Origin: an uncultured Bacteroidota bacterium
Lineage (GTDB): Bacteria > Bacteroidota > Bacteroidia > Flavobacteriales > Flavobacteriaceae
DNA length: 64,000 nt
Direction: 5' to 3'
Assembly (NCBI GenBank): GCA_902535165.1
Contig: CACASE010000004.1
Location: 29,490 to 93,489 of the forward strand
Positions 8,564 to 18,576 of this stretch are shown piece by piece. Both the position numbers and the translations under genes were made by a program. The notes under the pieces are model-generated. The model had not been told where the DNA came from and did no database searches. It saw only the letters and a program-made list of their open reading frames with translations. Each line of letters starts with the position of its first letter. The first letter of the stretch is position 1.

Positions 8564-10809
8564 ATTAAGTTCAGGGCAGAGCCTTCCCTATACCATTCAA
8601 TTTGTTGAGAATTGTAGGTATGGTTTGCTTTTATATTGTCAATTGAACCATCAGAATGAATAATTTCAATTGTTAATTGTTTGTTGGGCGAGAAGCTCTC
8701 TAAGTCGATGAAATTAAAGGTATCATCTTCTTGAATCAAATCATAATCATTTTCATTACCGAAAGTAATCCCTAACATACCTTGTTTTTTTAGGTTTGTT
8801 TCATGAATTCTCGCAAATGATTTAACTAAAACAACTTTTACACCTAAATGTCTAGGTTCCATTGCAGCATGTTCTCTAGATGATCCTTCTCCATAGTTGT
8901 GATCTCCAACAACAACTGTTGAAATATTATTTTTTTTGTATTCTCTCTGGGTGTCAGGAACTGCACCGTATTCTCCAGTTAGCTGATTTTTTATATAGTT
9001 TGTTTTTTCGTTGAATGCATTTACTGCTCCAATTAAACAGTTATTTGAAATATTATCCAAATGTCCTCTGAATCTTAGCCATGGTCCTGCCATTGAAATA
9101 TGATCTGTTGTACATTTTCCAAAAGCTTTAATTAATAATTTTGCCCCCTCAATATTTTTCCCATCCCATGCTTCAAATGGTTCAAGCTTCTCAAGTCTTT
9201 TTGAATTAGGGTCAATTACAACTTCTATACTTGAGCCATCTTTTACAGGCTCTATATATCCATTATCTTCAACATCAAATCCCTTTGGTGGTAATTCCCA
9301 TCCTTTTGGTTCATCCAAGCTAACACGATCTCCATTATCATTCATTAGTTTATCTTTCATAGGATTAAAAGCTAAATCTCCAGAAATTGCAATTGCAGCA
9401 ACCATTTCAGGTGAAGCAACAAATGCATGAGTATTTGGATTGCCATCAGCTCTTTTAGCAAAATTTCTGTTGAATGAGTGTATAATTGAATTTTTTTCTT
9501 CTTTATCAGCATCCTTTCTTGCCCACTGACCGATACATGGGCCACATGCATTAGTAAAAATTTTAGCATCAAGTTTTTCAAATATATTTAAGAGTCCATC
9601 TCTTTCAGCAGTGAATCTTACTTGCTCAGAACCTGGATTTATACCAAATTCAGCTTTCGTAGAGAGATTTTTTTCTAGTGCTTGATTAGCAATTGATGAT
9701 GCTCTAGATAAGTCTTCATACGATGAATTAGTACAAGAACCAATTAATCCCCACTCAATTTTTCTTGGCCAGTCATTCTTTTTTAAAGTATTAGCCATTT
9801 TACTCACAGGGGTTGCGATATCTGGTGAGAATGGCCCATTGATATGAGGTTCAAGTTCAGATAAATTTATTTCAATTAATTCATCAAAATACTTTTCTGG
9901 ATTTTTGTAAACTTCTGGATCTCCAGTCAAATAGTCTTTAATTTTATTTGCTTCATCAGCAATTAAATCACGTCCGGTAGCTCTAAGATACTTTTCCATT
10001 GATTCATCATAGCCGAAAGTCGATGTTGTAGCACCGACCTCAGCACCCATATTACAAATTGTACCTTTTCCAGTACATGAAAGTTCTTGAGCGCCAGGTC
10101 CAAAATATTCTATTATTGCACCCGTACCACCTTTTACAGTTAAAATACCTGCTACTTTTAAAATTACATCTTTGGGTGCTGTCCAACCAGATAATTTTCC
10201 AGTTAATTTAACGCCTATAATTTTTGGGAACTTTAATTCCCAAGCCATTCCAGCCATTACATCAACTGCATCAGCACCTCCAACCCCAATTGCAACCATC
10301 CCAAGGCCTCCCGCATTCACCGTGTGAGAGTCAGTACCAATCATCATTCCACCAGGAAAGGCATAATTTTCTAAGACTACTTGATGAATGATTCCAGCAC
10401 CTGGTTTCCAGAACCCTATTCCATATTTATTTGAAACTGATTCCAAGAAATTGAAAACTTCATTGCTGGTGTTTATCGCATTTTGTAAATCATCAGTTGC
10501 TCCAATTCTTGCTTGAATTAAATGATCACAATGAACTGTTGTTGGAACTGAAACTTTTTTCTTTCCGGCTTGCATAAATTGTAGTAAAGCCATTTGAGCC
10601 GTTGCATCTTGACAGGCAATTCTATCTGGTGCAAAATCAACATAGTCTTTACCTCTGGTGAATGGTTTTTTAATTTTATCATCCCAAAGATGTGAGTAAA
10701 GAATTTTTTCTGAAAGTGTTAGTGGATGATTGCAAATTTTTTTAGCACTATCAACTTTTTGTTTGATTGTGCCATAAACATTTTTTATCATGTCTAGATC
10801 AAAAATCAT
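8548..10809 (-). CDS. acn: Aconitate hydratase
   Basis: Aconitase interconverts citrate and isocitrate in the citric acid cycle with a [4Fe-4S] cluster. The 753-residue protein is the mitochondrial-like type usual in Bacteroidota. Cluster Cys ligands are in GSCTNSS (near residue 376) and ACGPCIGQW (near 435-438). Other family blocks are [26 protein letters not shown] and, in the C-terminal swivel domain, [23 protein letters not shown] start at the ATG at 10807-10809 ([13 protein letters not shown]), which matches family N-termini; an upstream in-frame start would run into the hairpin at 10831-10857 and add a hydrophobic stretch no aconitase has. The gene follows the initiator tRNA on the same strand. 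Confidence 0.95.
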   Translation of the reverse strand: MIFDLDMIKNVYGTIKQKVDSAKKICNHPLTLSEKILYSHLWDDKIKKPFTRGKDYVDFAPDRIACQDATAQMALLQFMQAGKKKVSVPTTVHCDHLIQARIGATDDLQNAINTSNEVFNFLESVSNKYGIGFWKPGAGIIHQVVLENYAFPGGMMIGTDSHTVNAGGLGMVAIGVGGADAVDVMAGMAWELKFPKIIGVKLTGKLSGWTAPKDVILKVAGILTVKGGTGAIIEYFGPGAQELSCTGKGTICNMGAEVGATTSTFGYDESMEKYLRATGRDLIADEANKIKDYLTGDPEVYKNPEKYFDELIEINLSELEPHINGPFSPDIATPVSKMANTLKKNDWPRKIEWGLIGSCTNSSYEDLSRASSIANQALEKNLSTKAEFGINPGSEQVRFTAERDGLLNIFEKLDAKIFTNACGPCIGQWARKDADKEEKNSIIHSFNRNFAKRADGNPNTHAFVASPEMVAAIAISGDLAFNPMKDKLMNDNGDRVSLDEPKGWELPPKGFDVEDNGYIEPVKDGSSIEVVIDPNSKRLEKLEPFEAWDGKNIEGAKLLIKAFGKCTTDHISMAGPWLRFRGHLDNISNNCLIGAVNAFNEKTNYIKNQLTGEYGAVPDTQREYKKNNISTVVVGDHNYGEGSSREHAAMEPRHLGVKVVLVKSFARIHETNLKKQGMLGITFGNENDYDLIQEDDTFNFIDLESFSPNKQLTIEIIHSDGSIDNIKANHTYNSQQIEWYREGSALNLIKKGA

Positions 10810-10830
10810 AAGCAGGAGTAAAATTAATAA

Positions 10831-10857
10831 AAAACCCCCAAACATGGGGGTTTTTTT
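10831..10857. terminator. Hairpin with flanking A/T tracts between tRNA-fMet and acn
   Basis: CCCCC (10835-10839) pairs with GGGGG (10846-10850), extended by A-T pairs, and is followed by T-runs on both strands. On the minus strand it stands directly after the tRNA and ends about 21 bases before the acn start. It is a convincing terminator for the tRNA, but leaves almost no room for a separate acn promoter. Read-through or an acn promoter inside the tRNA/hairpin region is therefore needed. Confidence 0.75.
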
Positions 10858-10859
10858 AG

Positions 10860-10932
<73 letters not shown>

Positions 10933-10942
10933 AAATGGAGAG

Positions 10943-10972
10943 CGAATGTACAATATTTTGATTTTATAACAA
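10943..10972 (-). promoter_or_regulatory. Promoter of tRNA-fMet
   Basis: Reading the minus strand: TTG (10972-10970), 19 bases, then TACATTCG (10950-10943), a 7/8 match to the Bacteroidota -7 box TAnnTTTG with the ideal spacer. The tRNA begins 10 bases downstream. It is back to back with the era promoter, the two -33 elements being 6 bases apart. Confidence 0.65.
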
Positions 10973-10978
10973 AAATTA

Positions 10979-11008
10979 TTGGGTATTACCCTTAAGAACT
11001 TAAATTTG
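10979..11008 (+). promoter_or_regulatory. Promoter of era, consensus
   Basis: TTG (10979-10981), 19 bases, TAAATTTG (11001-11008): an exact match to the Bacteroidota housekeeping consensus in both boxes and spacing. Only four bases separate the -7 box from the GTG start of era, so transcription should begin at or within a base or two of the start codon. Confidence 0.7.
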
Positions 11009-11012
11009 TGGC

Positions 11013-11888
11013 GTGTTTAAATCAGGTTTTGTAAATATTATTGGCTTACCTAACGCAGGAAAATCATCAATAATTAACAGGTTATTAGAGGATAAATTTT
11101 CTATTGTTACATCTAAAGCTCAAACAACAAGGCATAGGGCTCATGCAATAATTAATGGTAAAAATTTTCAAGTTGTTATCTCTGATACACCTGGTTTTAC
11201 TATTCCTAAAAATAAAATACACGAGTACATGAATAAAAAAATCTTATCATCTTTTAAAGATGCTGATATTATATTATTTATAGTTGAATTAGGAGCAGAG
11301 AACAGAAGAGATAATCAATTAATAGAAAAAATTAAAAAAATTAAAATTCCTGTTCTTTTAGTTTTAAACAAGGTTGACAAAGTCAATCAAGATATTTTGG
11401 AGGAAGAAAGTAAGTTTTGGTCTGATGAAATTGAAAATATTGAAACTTGGGTTGTATCAGCTAAAGAAAATTTTAATATTGAAAACCTGAAGAATAGATT
11501 AATCGAGTTGTTGCCTCAGGGCCCAAGATATTTTCCGGATGACATTTGGACTGATAAAAATGAAAGATTTTTTGCTAATGAAATAATTAGAGAAAAAATT
11601 TTCAATATTTATTCAAAAGAAATACCTTATGTATCAGAGGTAATAACAGAAAGTTTTAAAATAAAAAATAAGATTTTAAGAATATCATCAATGATAATAG
11701 TCGAGAGAGATTCACAAAAGGGAATCATAATTGGAAATAATGGTGAATCTATTAAAAAATTAGGCTCTGAGTCCAGAAAAAATTTAGAGGATTTTTTTAA
11801 GAGGAAGGTTTTTTTAGAGTTAAATGTGAAAGTTTATAAAGATTGGAGAAAAAACAGTAATCAACTTAAAAAATTAGGTTACAATTAA
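11013..11888 (+). CDS. era: GTPase Era
   Basis: Era binds the 3' end of 16S rRNA and acts as a checkpoint in small-subunit assembly. The 291-residue protein has the G1 loop GLPNAGKSS (residues 11-19), the Era-type switch motif (SKAQTTRHR), G3 DTPG, G4 NKVD and a C-terminal KH RNA-binding domain with IIGNNGESIKKLG near residue 245. The start is GTG: the family N-terminus (M-x-KSGFVNIIG) fits it exactly, and no other in-frame start lies close upstream. The gene is followed after one base by der. The promoter position predicts a leaderless message. Confidence 0.95.
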   Translation: MFKSGFVNIIGLPNAGKSSIINRLLEDKFSIVTSKAQTTRHRAHAIINGKNFQVVISDTPGFTIPKNKIHEYMNKKILSSFKDADIILFIVELGAENRRDNQLIEKIKKIKIPVLLVLNKVDKVNQDILEEESKFWSDEIENIETWVVSAKENFNIENLKNRLIELLPQGPRYFPDDIWTDKNERFFANEIIREKIFNIYSKEIPYVSEVITESFKIKNKILRISSMIIVERDSQKGIIIGNNGESIKKLGSESRKNLEDFFKRKVFLELNVKVYKDWRKNSNQLKKLGYN

Positions 11889-11889
11889 A

Positions 11890-13194
11890 ATGAGTAAAAT
11901 TGTTGCAATAGTAGGTAGACCAAATGTTGGCAAATCAACTCTTTTTAACAGATTGATTAAGAAAAATGATGCCATAGTTGATTCTGAAAGTGGAGTAACT
12001 CGTGATAGACACTACTCAATGTCTGATTGGAATGGCAAACCATTCACAATAATTGACACTGGCGGATATGTAATGGGTGGTGATGATAGTTACGAAAAAG
12101 AAATTGATAATCAAGTGATGATAGCTATTGAAGAATGCGATAAGATAATTTTCGTAGTGGATGTTAATGATGGAATTACATCACTTGATCAAGAAATAAA
12201 TAAATTATTACACAAAACTGATAAAAAAGTGATTGTTGCTGTTAATAAAGTAGACAAAACTACAATGGTAAATGATTCTCTTGAATTTTTTTCTTTAGGA
12301 TTTGACAATGTTTTTAGTATTTCTGCAATAAATGGAAGCGGTACAGGAGATCTTTTAGATGAGTTAGTTAAAGATTTTGAAAATAAAGATTTAGACCAAA
12401 TTGATGATATTCCTTCATTCGCAGTGGTTGGTCGACCTAATGCAGGAAAATCATCATTTATAAATACAATAATTGGACATGAAAGAAACATAGTAAAAGA
12501 TGAACCTGGTACTACGAGAGATAGTATTGATACTCATTATAAAAAGTTTGGATTAAATTTTAAGCTAATTGATACGGCTGGAATAAGAAAAAAATCTAAA
12601 ATTAATAATAACTTAGAATTTTATTCTGTTGTAAGATCAATAAAAGCTATTGAGTGTTGTGATGTATGTTTATTGATTATGGATGCAACTAGAAGTTTTG
12701 ATACTCAAATAAAAAATATTTTTTGGCTTGCTCACAGAAGAAATAAAGGGATTGTAATACTCGTTAATAAATGGGATTTAGTTAATAAAAAAAATGAATC
12801 TACAAATGAATATGAAAAAAGAATTCGTGAGGAGATCAAACCTTTTGATGATGTTCATATTATCTTCATTTCTTGCCTGAAAAAACAAAGAGTATTAAAA
12901 TCATTAAACTATGCAATTGAGACATTTGAAAACAGATCTAGAAAAATTAAAACAAGCCAATTAAATAATGACTTACTACCTATCATAAAGAAAAATCCAC
13001 CACCATCAAATAAAGGAAAGTTTGTAAAAATTAAATATTGTAGTCAAATACCATCACACTATCCTCAGTTTGTTTTTACATCTAGTTTGCCAAAATATAT
13101 GAAAGAACCTTACAAAAGATTTTTGGAAAATAAGATTAGGGAATTATATAATTTTACAGGGTCGCCAATAAATATTTACAGTCGAAAAAAATAG
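11890..13194 (+). CDS. der: GTPase Der (EngA)
   Basis: Der is a double GTPase needed for 50S subunit assembly. Two tandem G domains are seen, with G1 loops GRPNVGKST (residues 8-16) and GRPNAGKSS (near 182), each with DTGG/DTAG and NKVD/NKWD motifs, then a KH-like C-terminal domain containing FVKIKYCSQIPSHYPQFVFT. Its 434 residues are the usual length. It forms an operon with era. Its stop abuts, without overlap, the stop of the convergent MerR gene. Confidence 0.96.
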   Translation: MSKIVAIVGRPNVGKSTLFNRLIKKNDAIVDSESGVTRDRHYSMSDWNGKPFTIIDTGGYVMGGDDSYEKEIDNQVMIAIEECDKIIFVVDVNDGITSLDQEINKLLHKTDKKVIVAVNKVDKTTMVNDSLEFFSLGFDNVFSISAINGSGTGDLLDELVKDFENKDLDQIDDIPSFAVVGRPNAGKSSFINTIIGHERNIVKDEPGTTRDSIDTHYKKFGLNFKLIDTAGIRKKSKINNNLEFYSVVRSIKAIECCDVCLLIMDATRSFDTQIKNIFWLAHRRNKGIVILVNKWDLVNKKNESTNEYEKRIREEIKPFDDVHIIFISCLKKQRVLKSLNYAIETFENRSRKIKTSQLNNDLLPIIKKNPPPSNKGKFVKIKYCSQIPSHYPQFVFTSSLPKYMKEPYKRFLENKIRELYNFTGSPINIYSRKK

Positions 13195-13512
13195 TTAAAG
13201 CTCTTTTTCAATATTTATTAATTTTGACTTTATTTTTTCTAGTTTTTTTACAACTTCAAAAATTTCTTTACTTGATTCTAGTTGCTTCTTAGCTCCTTCA
13301 AGCGTGAAGCCTTTAACTTTAACTAAGTCATATATCAACTTAATATTCTTTAGATCTACAGAGCTATATTTTCTAGTTCCACTTATATTTTTTTTTGGTT
13401 TAAGTATATCAAATTCTTTTTCCCAAAATCGTAACAGTGATGGTTTAATCTCAAATGCTTTTGAAATTTCACCAATATTATAATACAACTTTTCAGGAAG
13501 ATTGAGTTCCAT
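13195..13512 (-). CDS. MerR-family transcriptional regulator
   Basis: A 105-residue protein with an N-terminal MerR winged helix (YYNIGEISKAFEIKPSLLRFWEKEFDIL, in part) and the HTH wing GTRKYSSVDLKNIKLIYDLVKVKGFTLEGAK, then a short coiled-coil dimerisation tail. No effector domain or Cys sensor is present, so the ligand is unknown. I start at the ATG at 13510-13512 (MELNLPEKL), one base after the stop of the M23 gene, rather than at an ATG inside that gene. This MerR/M23/alaS cluster is common in flavobacteria. Confidence 0.85.
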   Translation of the reverse strand: MELNLPEKLYYNIGEISKAFEIKPSLLRFWEKEFDILKPKKNISGTRKYSSVDLKNIKLIYDLVKVKGFTLEGAKKQLESSKEIFEVVKKLEKIKSKLINIEKEL

Positions 13513-13513
13513 C

Positions 13514-14491
13514 CTAATCAAGAGATTGATTTTCTTCAACAGACATTCTAAGAACCTCGTCAAACTCTTCAGGAGTTAAATTTCCATAAAAATAATTCAC
13601 TGGATTTACCTTTTTGCCATCTTTAATTACCTCATAGTGAAGATGTAATCCTTTTGATCTTCCAGTAGTTCCAACAAATCCAATAATATCTCCTTTTTTA
13701 ACATCTTGTCCTCTTTTAACATTATATGAATTTAGGTGAGCATATAAAGTAACGAATCCATATCCGTGATCTATTCTAATATGTTTTCCATATCCGATGG
13801 ATCGATTGTCAGCTCTCACAATTTTTCCATTACTAGCAGCGTATACAGGGGTATTCCTGGGAGCTGCAAAATCTATCCCACCATGCATTTTTCTAGATTT
13901 ATCGAACGGATCAGTTCTCATCCCATATCCTGAAGCAATTCTTGTTAAATCATTATTTTTTACGGGTTGGATTGATGGTATAGCTGCAAGCATTTTTTGC
14001 TTGTCCCTTACTAATTTTTCAATATCATCTAAAGATTTTGATTGAATTACAAGTTGTTTAGTCAGAATATCAATTTTTTTTGTAGTTTCCACTACAAGTT
14101 CAGAATTTTCATACCCTTCTAAATCTGCATATCTATTGACTCCACCAAAACCAGCTTTTCTAATATCCTCATCAATAGGATTAGCTTCAAACAACACTCT
14201 GTAAATATTATTATCCCTTTCTTCAATATTTTCAAGAACATTTTCTAACTGAGTAAGTTTTTTATTTAGTATATCAAATTGAAGTTCAAAATTATTTAAT
14301 TCTCTTGCCTGACTTAGTTCAGTAGGGGTATTTATCAATGGTGTACTGATAAGAATTAATAGGCAAATAGTTCCAAAGAAAAATGCAGCTAAAAAAAATG
14401 ACAAAAAATTTAGGAAACGATCCTTTTTTGAAAGTTTAATCTCTTTGTATGAAAGAGATTTATTATCGTAATAAAACTTAGATCTACCCAT
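13514..14491 (-). CDS. Membrane-anchored M23 (LytM-type) metallopeptidase
   Basis: A 325-residue cell-wall endopeptidase or endopeptidase activator. A cytoplasmic basic segment is followed by one transmembrane helix (about residues 28-50), a coiled coil (55-100 and 135-165) and a C-terminal peptidase M23 domain. Zn ligands are intact: HGGIDFAAP (H and D) and LHLHYEV (HxH), with the GxVGTTGRSKG loop between. It lies upstream of the MerR gene in one unit and diverges from alaS over an 82-base gap. Confidence 0.9.
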   Translation of the reverse strand: MGRSKFYYDNKSLSYKEIKLSKKDRFLNFLSFFLAAFFFGTICLLILISTPLINTPTELSQARELNNFELQFDILNKKLTQLENVLENIEERDNNIYRVLFEANPIDEDIRKAGFGGVNRYADLEGYENSELVVETTKKIDILTKQLVIQSKSLDDIEKLVRDKQKMLAAIPSIQPVKNNDLTRIASGYGMRTDPFDKSRKMHGGIDFAAPRNTPVYAASNGKIVRADNRSIGYGKHIRIDHGYGFVTLYAHLNSYNVKRGQDVKKGDIIGFVGTTGRSKGLHLHYEVIKDGKKVNPVNYFYGNLTPEEFDEVLRMSVEENQSLD

Positions 14492-14513
14492 AAAAAAATG
14501 ACTTTTGTTTAAG

Positions 14514-14538
14514 TTGTCACTATTTATTTTTTACTTTG
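14514..14538 (+). promoter_or_regulatory. Likely promoter of alaS
   Basis: TTG (14514-14516), 15 bases, TACTTTG (14532-14538). The -7 box is one base shorter than the consensus TAnnTTTG and the spacer is short, so the call is moderate. The alaS ATG is 35 bases downstream. Confidence 0.45.
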
Positions 14539-14573
14539 TAAATATAAAGATTCTATTTATAAGATAAATTCTA

Positions 14574-17183
14574 ATGAACTCTAATTTAATAAGGTCAAAT
14601 TTTATCAAGTTTTTTGAAGAAAAAAAGCATGAATTTGTGCAGTCATCTTCAATAGTTTCTAAAAATGATCCTTCACTTATGTTTACAAATGCTGGAATGA
14701 ATCAATTCAAAAATATTTTTTTAGGAAATGAGTCTAGTAAATTTAATAGAGTTGTTAATTCTCAAAAATGCTTAAGAGTCTCAGGTAAACATAATGATTT
14801 AGAGGAAGTAGGTGCTGATCATTATCATCACACCATGTTTGAAATGTTAGGAAATTGGAGTTTTGGAGATTATTTCAAAAAGGAAATAATTGGTTGGAGT
14901 TATGAAATTCTTACAAAGGTCTATAACCTTAAAAAAGAGGACCTATATGTAACAATTTTTGAGGGAAATAAAGATGACAATCTCGAAAAGGATAATGAAT
15001 CTTTTAATTTTTGGTCTGAAATTATAGAAAAAGACAAAATTATTTTAGGAAATAAAAAAGATAATTTTTGGGAAATGGGCGATACTGGACCTTGTGGACC
15101 TTGCTCTGAAATTCATATAGATTTAAGATCTTCTAGCGACAAAAATAAGATACCTGGAAAAGAACTTGTAAATCAAGATCATCCTGAGGTAATTGAACTA
15201 TGGAATTTGGTATTTATTCAATACAATAGAAAAGCTGATGGTAGCTTAGAAGAACTTCCAGAAAAACATATTGATACAGGTATGGGTTTTGAAAGACTAG
15301 CAAGAATAGTCCAAAATAAAAAATCAAATTACGATACAGATATCTTTACTCCACTTATAAATGAAATTTCTAAAATTACTGGCATTAAGTATGGAAATGA
15401 CATTGAATCTGATATTGCATTTCGAGTAATTGCTGATCATGTTAGAGCTGTTTCTTTTTGTATTGCTGATGGTCAAATACCAGGAAACAATGGTTCATCA
15501 TATGTTATAAGAAGAATTCTAAGAAGAGCTATTAGATATGGATATACATTTTTAAATCAGTCAAATCCATTTATTTATAATCTCGTTGAAATATTATCAA
15601 AACAATTTAAAGGTCATTTTGATGAGATTTTCAATCAGAAAAAACTAATTGAGTCAATTATTAATGAGGAAGAAAAATCTTTTTTAAGAACCTTAGCATC
15701 AGGAATTGAAAGATTAGAAAATATGATTAAAAAATCTAATTCTAAATCAATTTCAGGTAAAGAAGTTTTTGAGTTATTTGATACTTATGGATTTCCATCT
15801 GATCTAACATCTTTGATTTTAAAAGAAAGGCAGATGACATTTAATAATGAAGATTATCAAACAGAGCTGAGTAAGCAGCGAGAGAGATCTAAACAATCAT
15901 CAAAGACTATTGCATCAGATTGGATTATTTTGAATGAACAACGAGGAGATGATTTTTGTGGTTATGATAAATTAAGTTGCGACACTAAGGTAAACCAATA
16001 CAGAAATATTAATGTAAATGGTAAACAAGTTTGTCAAATTATTTTGAATGAAACTCCTTTTTATCCAGAAGGAGGAGGACAAGCTGGTGATAAAGGAAAA
16101 TTAATTTTTGAAAATAAAGCTGAAATTATTGTTTATGATACTAAAAAAGAAAATGGTAAGATTATTCATTTTACAGATGCAATAGATATAGATTATACAA
16201 AAAATGTTACGGCAGTCGTTAATTCTTTGAATCGTAATGATTCTTCTTCAAATCATACTTCTACACATCTTTTACATCAAGCTCTTAGACATGTTTTGGG
16301 AGATCATGTTGAACAGAAAGGTTCATCAGTATCATCGGAAAATTTGCGATTTGATTTTTCTCATTTTAAGAAAATTGAAGAACAACAATTAAAAGAAATT
16401 GAAAATTTTGTTAATGATAAAATCGATTGTTCAATCGATTTAATCGAAACAAGAGATGAAGATTATGATACTGCAATTAGTAATGGAGCAATTGGTTTAT
16501 TTGGAGAAAAATATGGGAAGAAGGTTAGAACAATAAAGTTTGGAGAATCATACGAATTATGTGGGGGAACACACGTAAAAAATACCCTTAATATTAGAAA
16601 TTTTTTGATAATTTCTGAAAGTTCAATTGCATCAGGAATTAGAAGAATAGAAGCTATCTCTGGAAAAAAATCTATTAATTACTTGAGTCAAAGAAATAGT
16701 GAAATCAATGAACTAAAATCAATTTTGTCTTCCAATAAAGACACTGTTGGTTCAGTTAAAAATTTAAAAAATGAAAACTCAACGTTAATAAAGGGTTTAA
16801 AGAAGAGTCAACAAAAATTAATTCGATTCTATTCTGATTTTTATTCAAGTAAATTTTTCAAAGAAAATGATTATAATTTTTTAATACAGAAATTAGATAC
16901 GGAGAATGATTTGATGAGATCATTATCGTTTAACTTAATAGGTAAGGTTTCAAATTCAGTAATTATATTTTATAATTTAGATTCAAATAAATTAAATATC
17001 ATCTGTAATGTTTCAAAATCATTACCTGAAAATTCTAAAATTGATGCATCTCATATCATAAATAAAATTTGCAAGGAGATTGGTGGTGCAGGTGGAGGCC
17101 AAAGGTACTATGCTAGTGGTTCTGGGCCAAAAAATGATAAAATTGAAACTATAATAAAAACAGTCACAAAAACTTTACTGTAA
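14574..17183 (+). CDS. alaS: Alanine--tRNA ligase
   Basis: Charges tRNA-Ala and edits Ser/Gly mischarging. The 869-residue class II synthetase shows motif 1 region (FTNAGMNQFKNIFLG), motif 2 (MFEMLGNWSFGDYFK), motif 3 (NGSSYVIRRILRRAIRYG), the editing-domain zinc ligands HTSTHLLHQALRHVLG and CGGTHV, and a C-terminal C-Ala region ending GGAGGGQRYYASGSG. Length is normal. Its last 9 bases overlap the convergent DUF4136 gene. Confidence 0.97.
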   Translation: MNSNLIRSNFIKFFEEKKHEFVQSSSIVSKNDPSLMFTNAGMNQFKNIFLGNESSKFNRVVNSQKCLRVSGKHNDLEEVGADHYHHTMFEMLGNWSFGDYFKKEIIGWSYEILTKVYNLKKEDLYVTIFEGNKDDNLEKDNESFNFWSEIIEKDKIILGNKKDNFWEMGDTGPCGPCSEIHIDLRSSSDKNKIPGKELVNQDHPEVIELWNLVFIQYNRKADGSLEELPEKHIDTGMGFERLARIVQNKKSNYDTDIFTPLINEISKITGIKYGNDIESDIAFRVIADHVRAVSFCIADGQIPGNNGSSYVIRRILRRAIRYGYTFLNQSNPFIYNLVEILSKQFKGHFDEIFNQKKLIESIINEEEKSFLRTLASGIERLENMIKKSNSKSISGKEVFELFDTYGFPSDLTSLILKERQMTFNNEDYQTELSKQRERSKQSSKTIASDWIILNEQRGDDFCGYDKLSCDTKVNQYRNINVNGKQVCQIILNETPFYPEGGGQAGDKGKLIFENKAEIIVYDTKKENGKIIHFTDAIDIDYTKNVTAVVNSLNRNDSSSNHTSTHLLHQALRHVLGDHVEQKGSSVSSENLRFDFSHFKKIEEQQLKEIENFVNDKIDCSIDLIETRDEDYDTAISNGAIGLFGEKYGKKVRTIKFGESYELCGGTHVKNTLNIRNFLIISESSIASGIRRIEAISGKKSINYLSQRNSEINELKSILSSNKDTVGSVKNLKNENSTLIKGLKKSQQKLIRFYSDFYSSKFFKENDYNFLIQKLDTENDLMRSLSFNLIGKVSNSVIIFYNLDSNKLNIICNVSKSLPENSKIDASHIINKICKEIGGAGGGQRYYASGSGPKNDKIETIIKTVTKTLL

Positions 17184-17696
17184 GACTAATTCAGGATAAG
17201 ATTCCAGTAACTTACTCACAAAGTTATTAATAAGTTCATCTCTAGTTGCACGATTAGAACTTAATGTTCCAGATCCATTTCCTTGCCACAATAATGAACC
17301 TGTTTTAGCATCAATAACATCAATATATAGCAACCCAATAATTCTAGAACTTGGCCTGTACGTAGTTGACATTCCATATGGGTACCATCCATAGTATGGA
17401 TAATCATTGTATCTATTAATGTAAACATCCTCTCTTGATTTTGTATTAACGTTTATGATCAAATCAGGATTATTAGAAACGGTATAACCTTTCATTTGCA
17501 TTTGTTTTTCAATTGAGCTTAATATTCTTTTTTTATCTAAATCTGAAATTTCAATTTTTTTAATTTGATTTTTAGAAAATGCAAAAGATTTATACTGTGA
17601 GAAGTTAGCAGATGAGTCAAAATCAGTTAATACTTTAACTGATGAACAGGAAACAAAAAATATTGAAAAAAATAGTACCGTGACAAAGGTTTTCAT
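17175..17696 (-). CDS. DUF4136 lipoprotein
   Basis: A 173-residue predicted lipoprotein: signal MKTFVTVLFFSIFFVSC then the DUF4136 domain, recognised from DFDSSANFSQYKSFAF at the start and the final GTLYIDV-like pattern (GLLYIDVIDAKTGSLLWQGNGSGTL). The function of the family is unknown; it is found in envelopes of Bacteroidota and Proteobacteria. I start at the ATG at 17694-17696, which places the lipobox correctly. An upstream ATG would add 12 residues before the signal peptide. It overlaps alaS tail to tail by 9 bases. Confidence 0.85.
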   Translation of the reverse strand: MKTFVTVLFFSIFFVSCSSVKVLTDFDSSANFSQYKSFAFSKNQIKKIEISDLDKKRILSSIEKQMQMKGYTVSNNPDLIINVNTKSREDVYINRYNDYPYYGWYPYGMSTTYRPSSRIIGLLYIDVIDAKTGSLLWQGNGSGTLSSNRATRDELINNFVSKLLESYPELVLQ

Positions 17697-17769
17697 ACTT
17701 TTAAAAATACAATAACTGTGCCTAAACTTCAATTTATTTAATTGGAATTAATAATTTTAGCATTTTAAA

Positions 17770-18576
17770 ATGAAGTTTATTTCAATAAATAAAATTATAA
17801 TTTCAGTATTCATTTTATCATTTTCTACAAGTTGCAGCATTATTAAATTCCCTTTCAAAGCTGCAAAAAATGTAAAAAAATCAATAGTTAAAAAAAAGGA
17901 TAAATCAAATAATCAATATGAAAGATTTATTAGAAATATGAGTAGTGAAGAACGTTACAAATGGTACATTCGGACTTACTCTAAAATAGCTGTTGATCAA
18001 ATGAAAAAAAATAAAATCCCCGCAAGTATTAAATTGGCACAAGGGCTAGTTGAATCTGGTGCTGGGGGCAGTAGTTTAGCTCTTAAATCTAATAATCATT
18101 TTGGAATTAAATGTCATCAAGAATGGAGAGGTAAAAAAGTTTATCATGATGATGATGAAAAAGATGAATGCTTTAGAAAGTATAAAAATGCTGAAGAAAG
18201 TTATAAAGATCATTCTGAGTTTTTAACAACCAGGGGCAGATATTCTTTTTTGTTTAAACTTCCTAATAAGGATTATGTAAAATGGGCAAATGGTTTAAAA
18301 AAGGCTGGTTATGCTACAGATCCTAGGTATCCAGAAAAATTAATTTCAGTTATAGAAAAATATAAACTTTGGAAATTCGATGGCTCAAAAAAACAAATTA
18401 CAAAGTCAAAAAAAACAAATAAGCAAAAAAGTAAAGATGAGTCAAATTATGTTGTAAAAAAAGGTGACACCTTATATTCTATTTCAAAAAAATATAACAC
18501 TTCAATTGACGAGATAAAGAAAAAAAATAAACTAAAAAATGACCAACTTAATGTTGGTCAAAGGTTAAAAATTTAG
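17770..18576 (+). CDS. Glucosaminidase (GH73)-LysM lipoprotein
   Basis: A 268-residue secreted peptidoglycan hydrolase. A lipoprotein signal (SFSTSC, Cys22) is followed by a basic linker, a mannosyl-glycoprotein endo-beta-N-acetylglucosaminidase-like domain (about residues 60-200; PASIKLAQGLVESGAGGSSL with the catalytic Glu, then NNHFGIKCH), a Lys-rich linker and one C-terminal LysM repeat (YVVKKGDTLYSISKKYNTS). The likely role is cleavage of glycan strands during growth or division. Its TAG stop shares bases with the TAA stop of the convergent metalloprotease (18573-18576). Confidence 0.9.
   Translation: MKFISINKIIISVFILSFSTSCSIIKFPFKAAKNVKKSIVKKKDKSNNQYERFIRNMSSEERYKWYIRTYSKIAVDQMKKNKIPASIKLAQGLVESGAGGSSLALKSNNHFGIKCHQEWRGKKVYHDDDEKDECFRKYKNAEESYKDHSEFLTTRGRYSFLFKLPNKDYVKWANGLKKAGYATDPRYPEKLISVIEKYKLWKFDGSKKQITKSKKTNKQKSKDESNYVVKKGDTLYSISKKYNTSIDEIKKKNKLKNDQLNVGQRLKI

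Noticed and set aside
10810..10845. Upstream in-frame ATG extending aconitase
   Set aside because: The added residues are a hydrophobic run coded by the terminator hairpin region; family N-termini match the ATG at 10807-10809.
13513..13563. Upstream ATG of the MerR gene inside the M23 gene
   Set aside because: The extra 17 residues are the M23 coding tail in another frame; MELNLPEKL is a better start.
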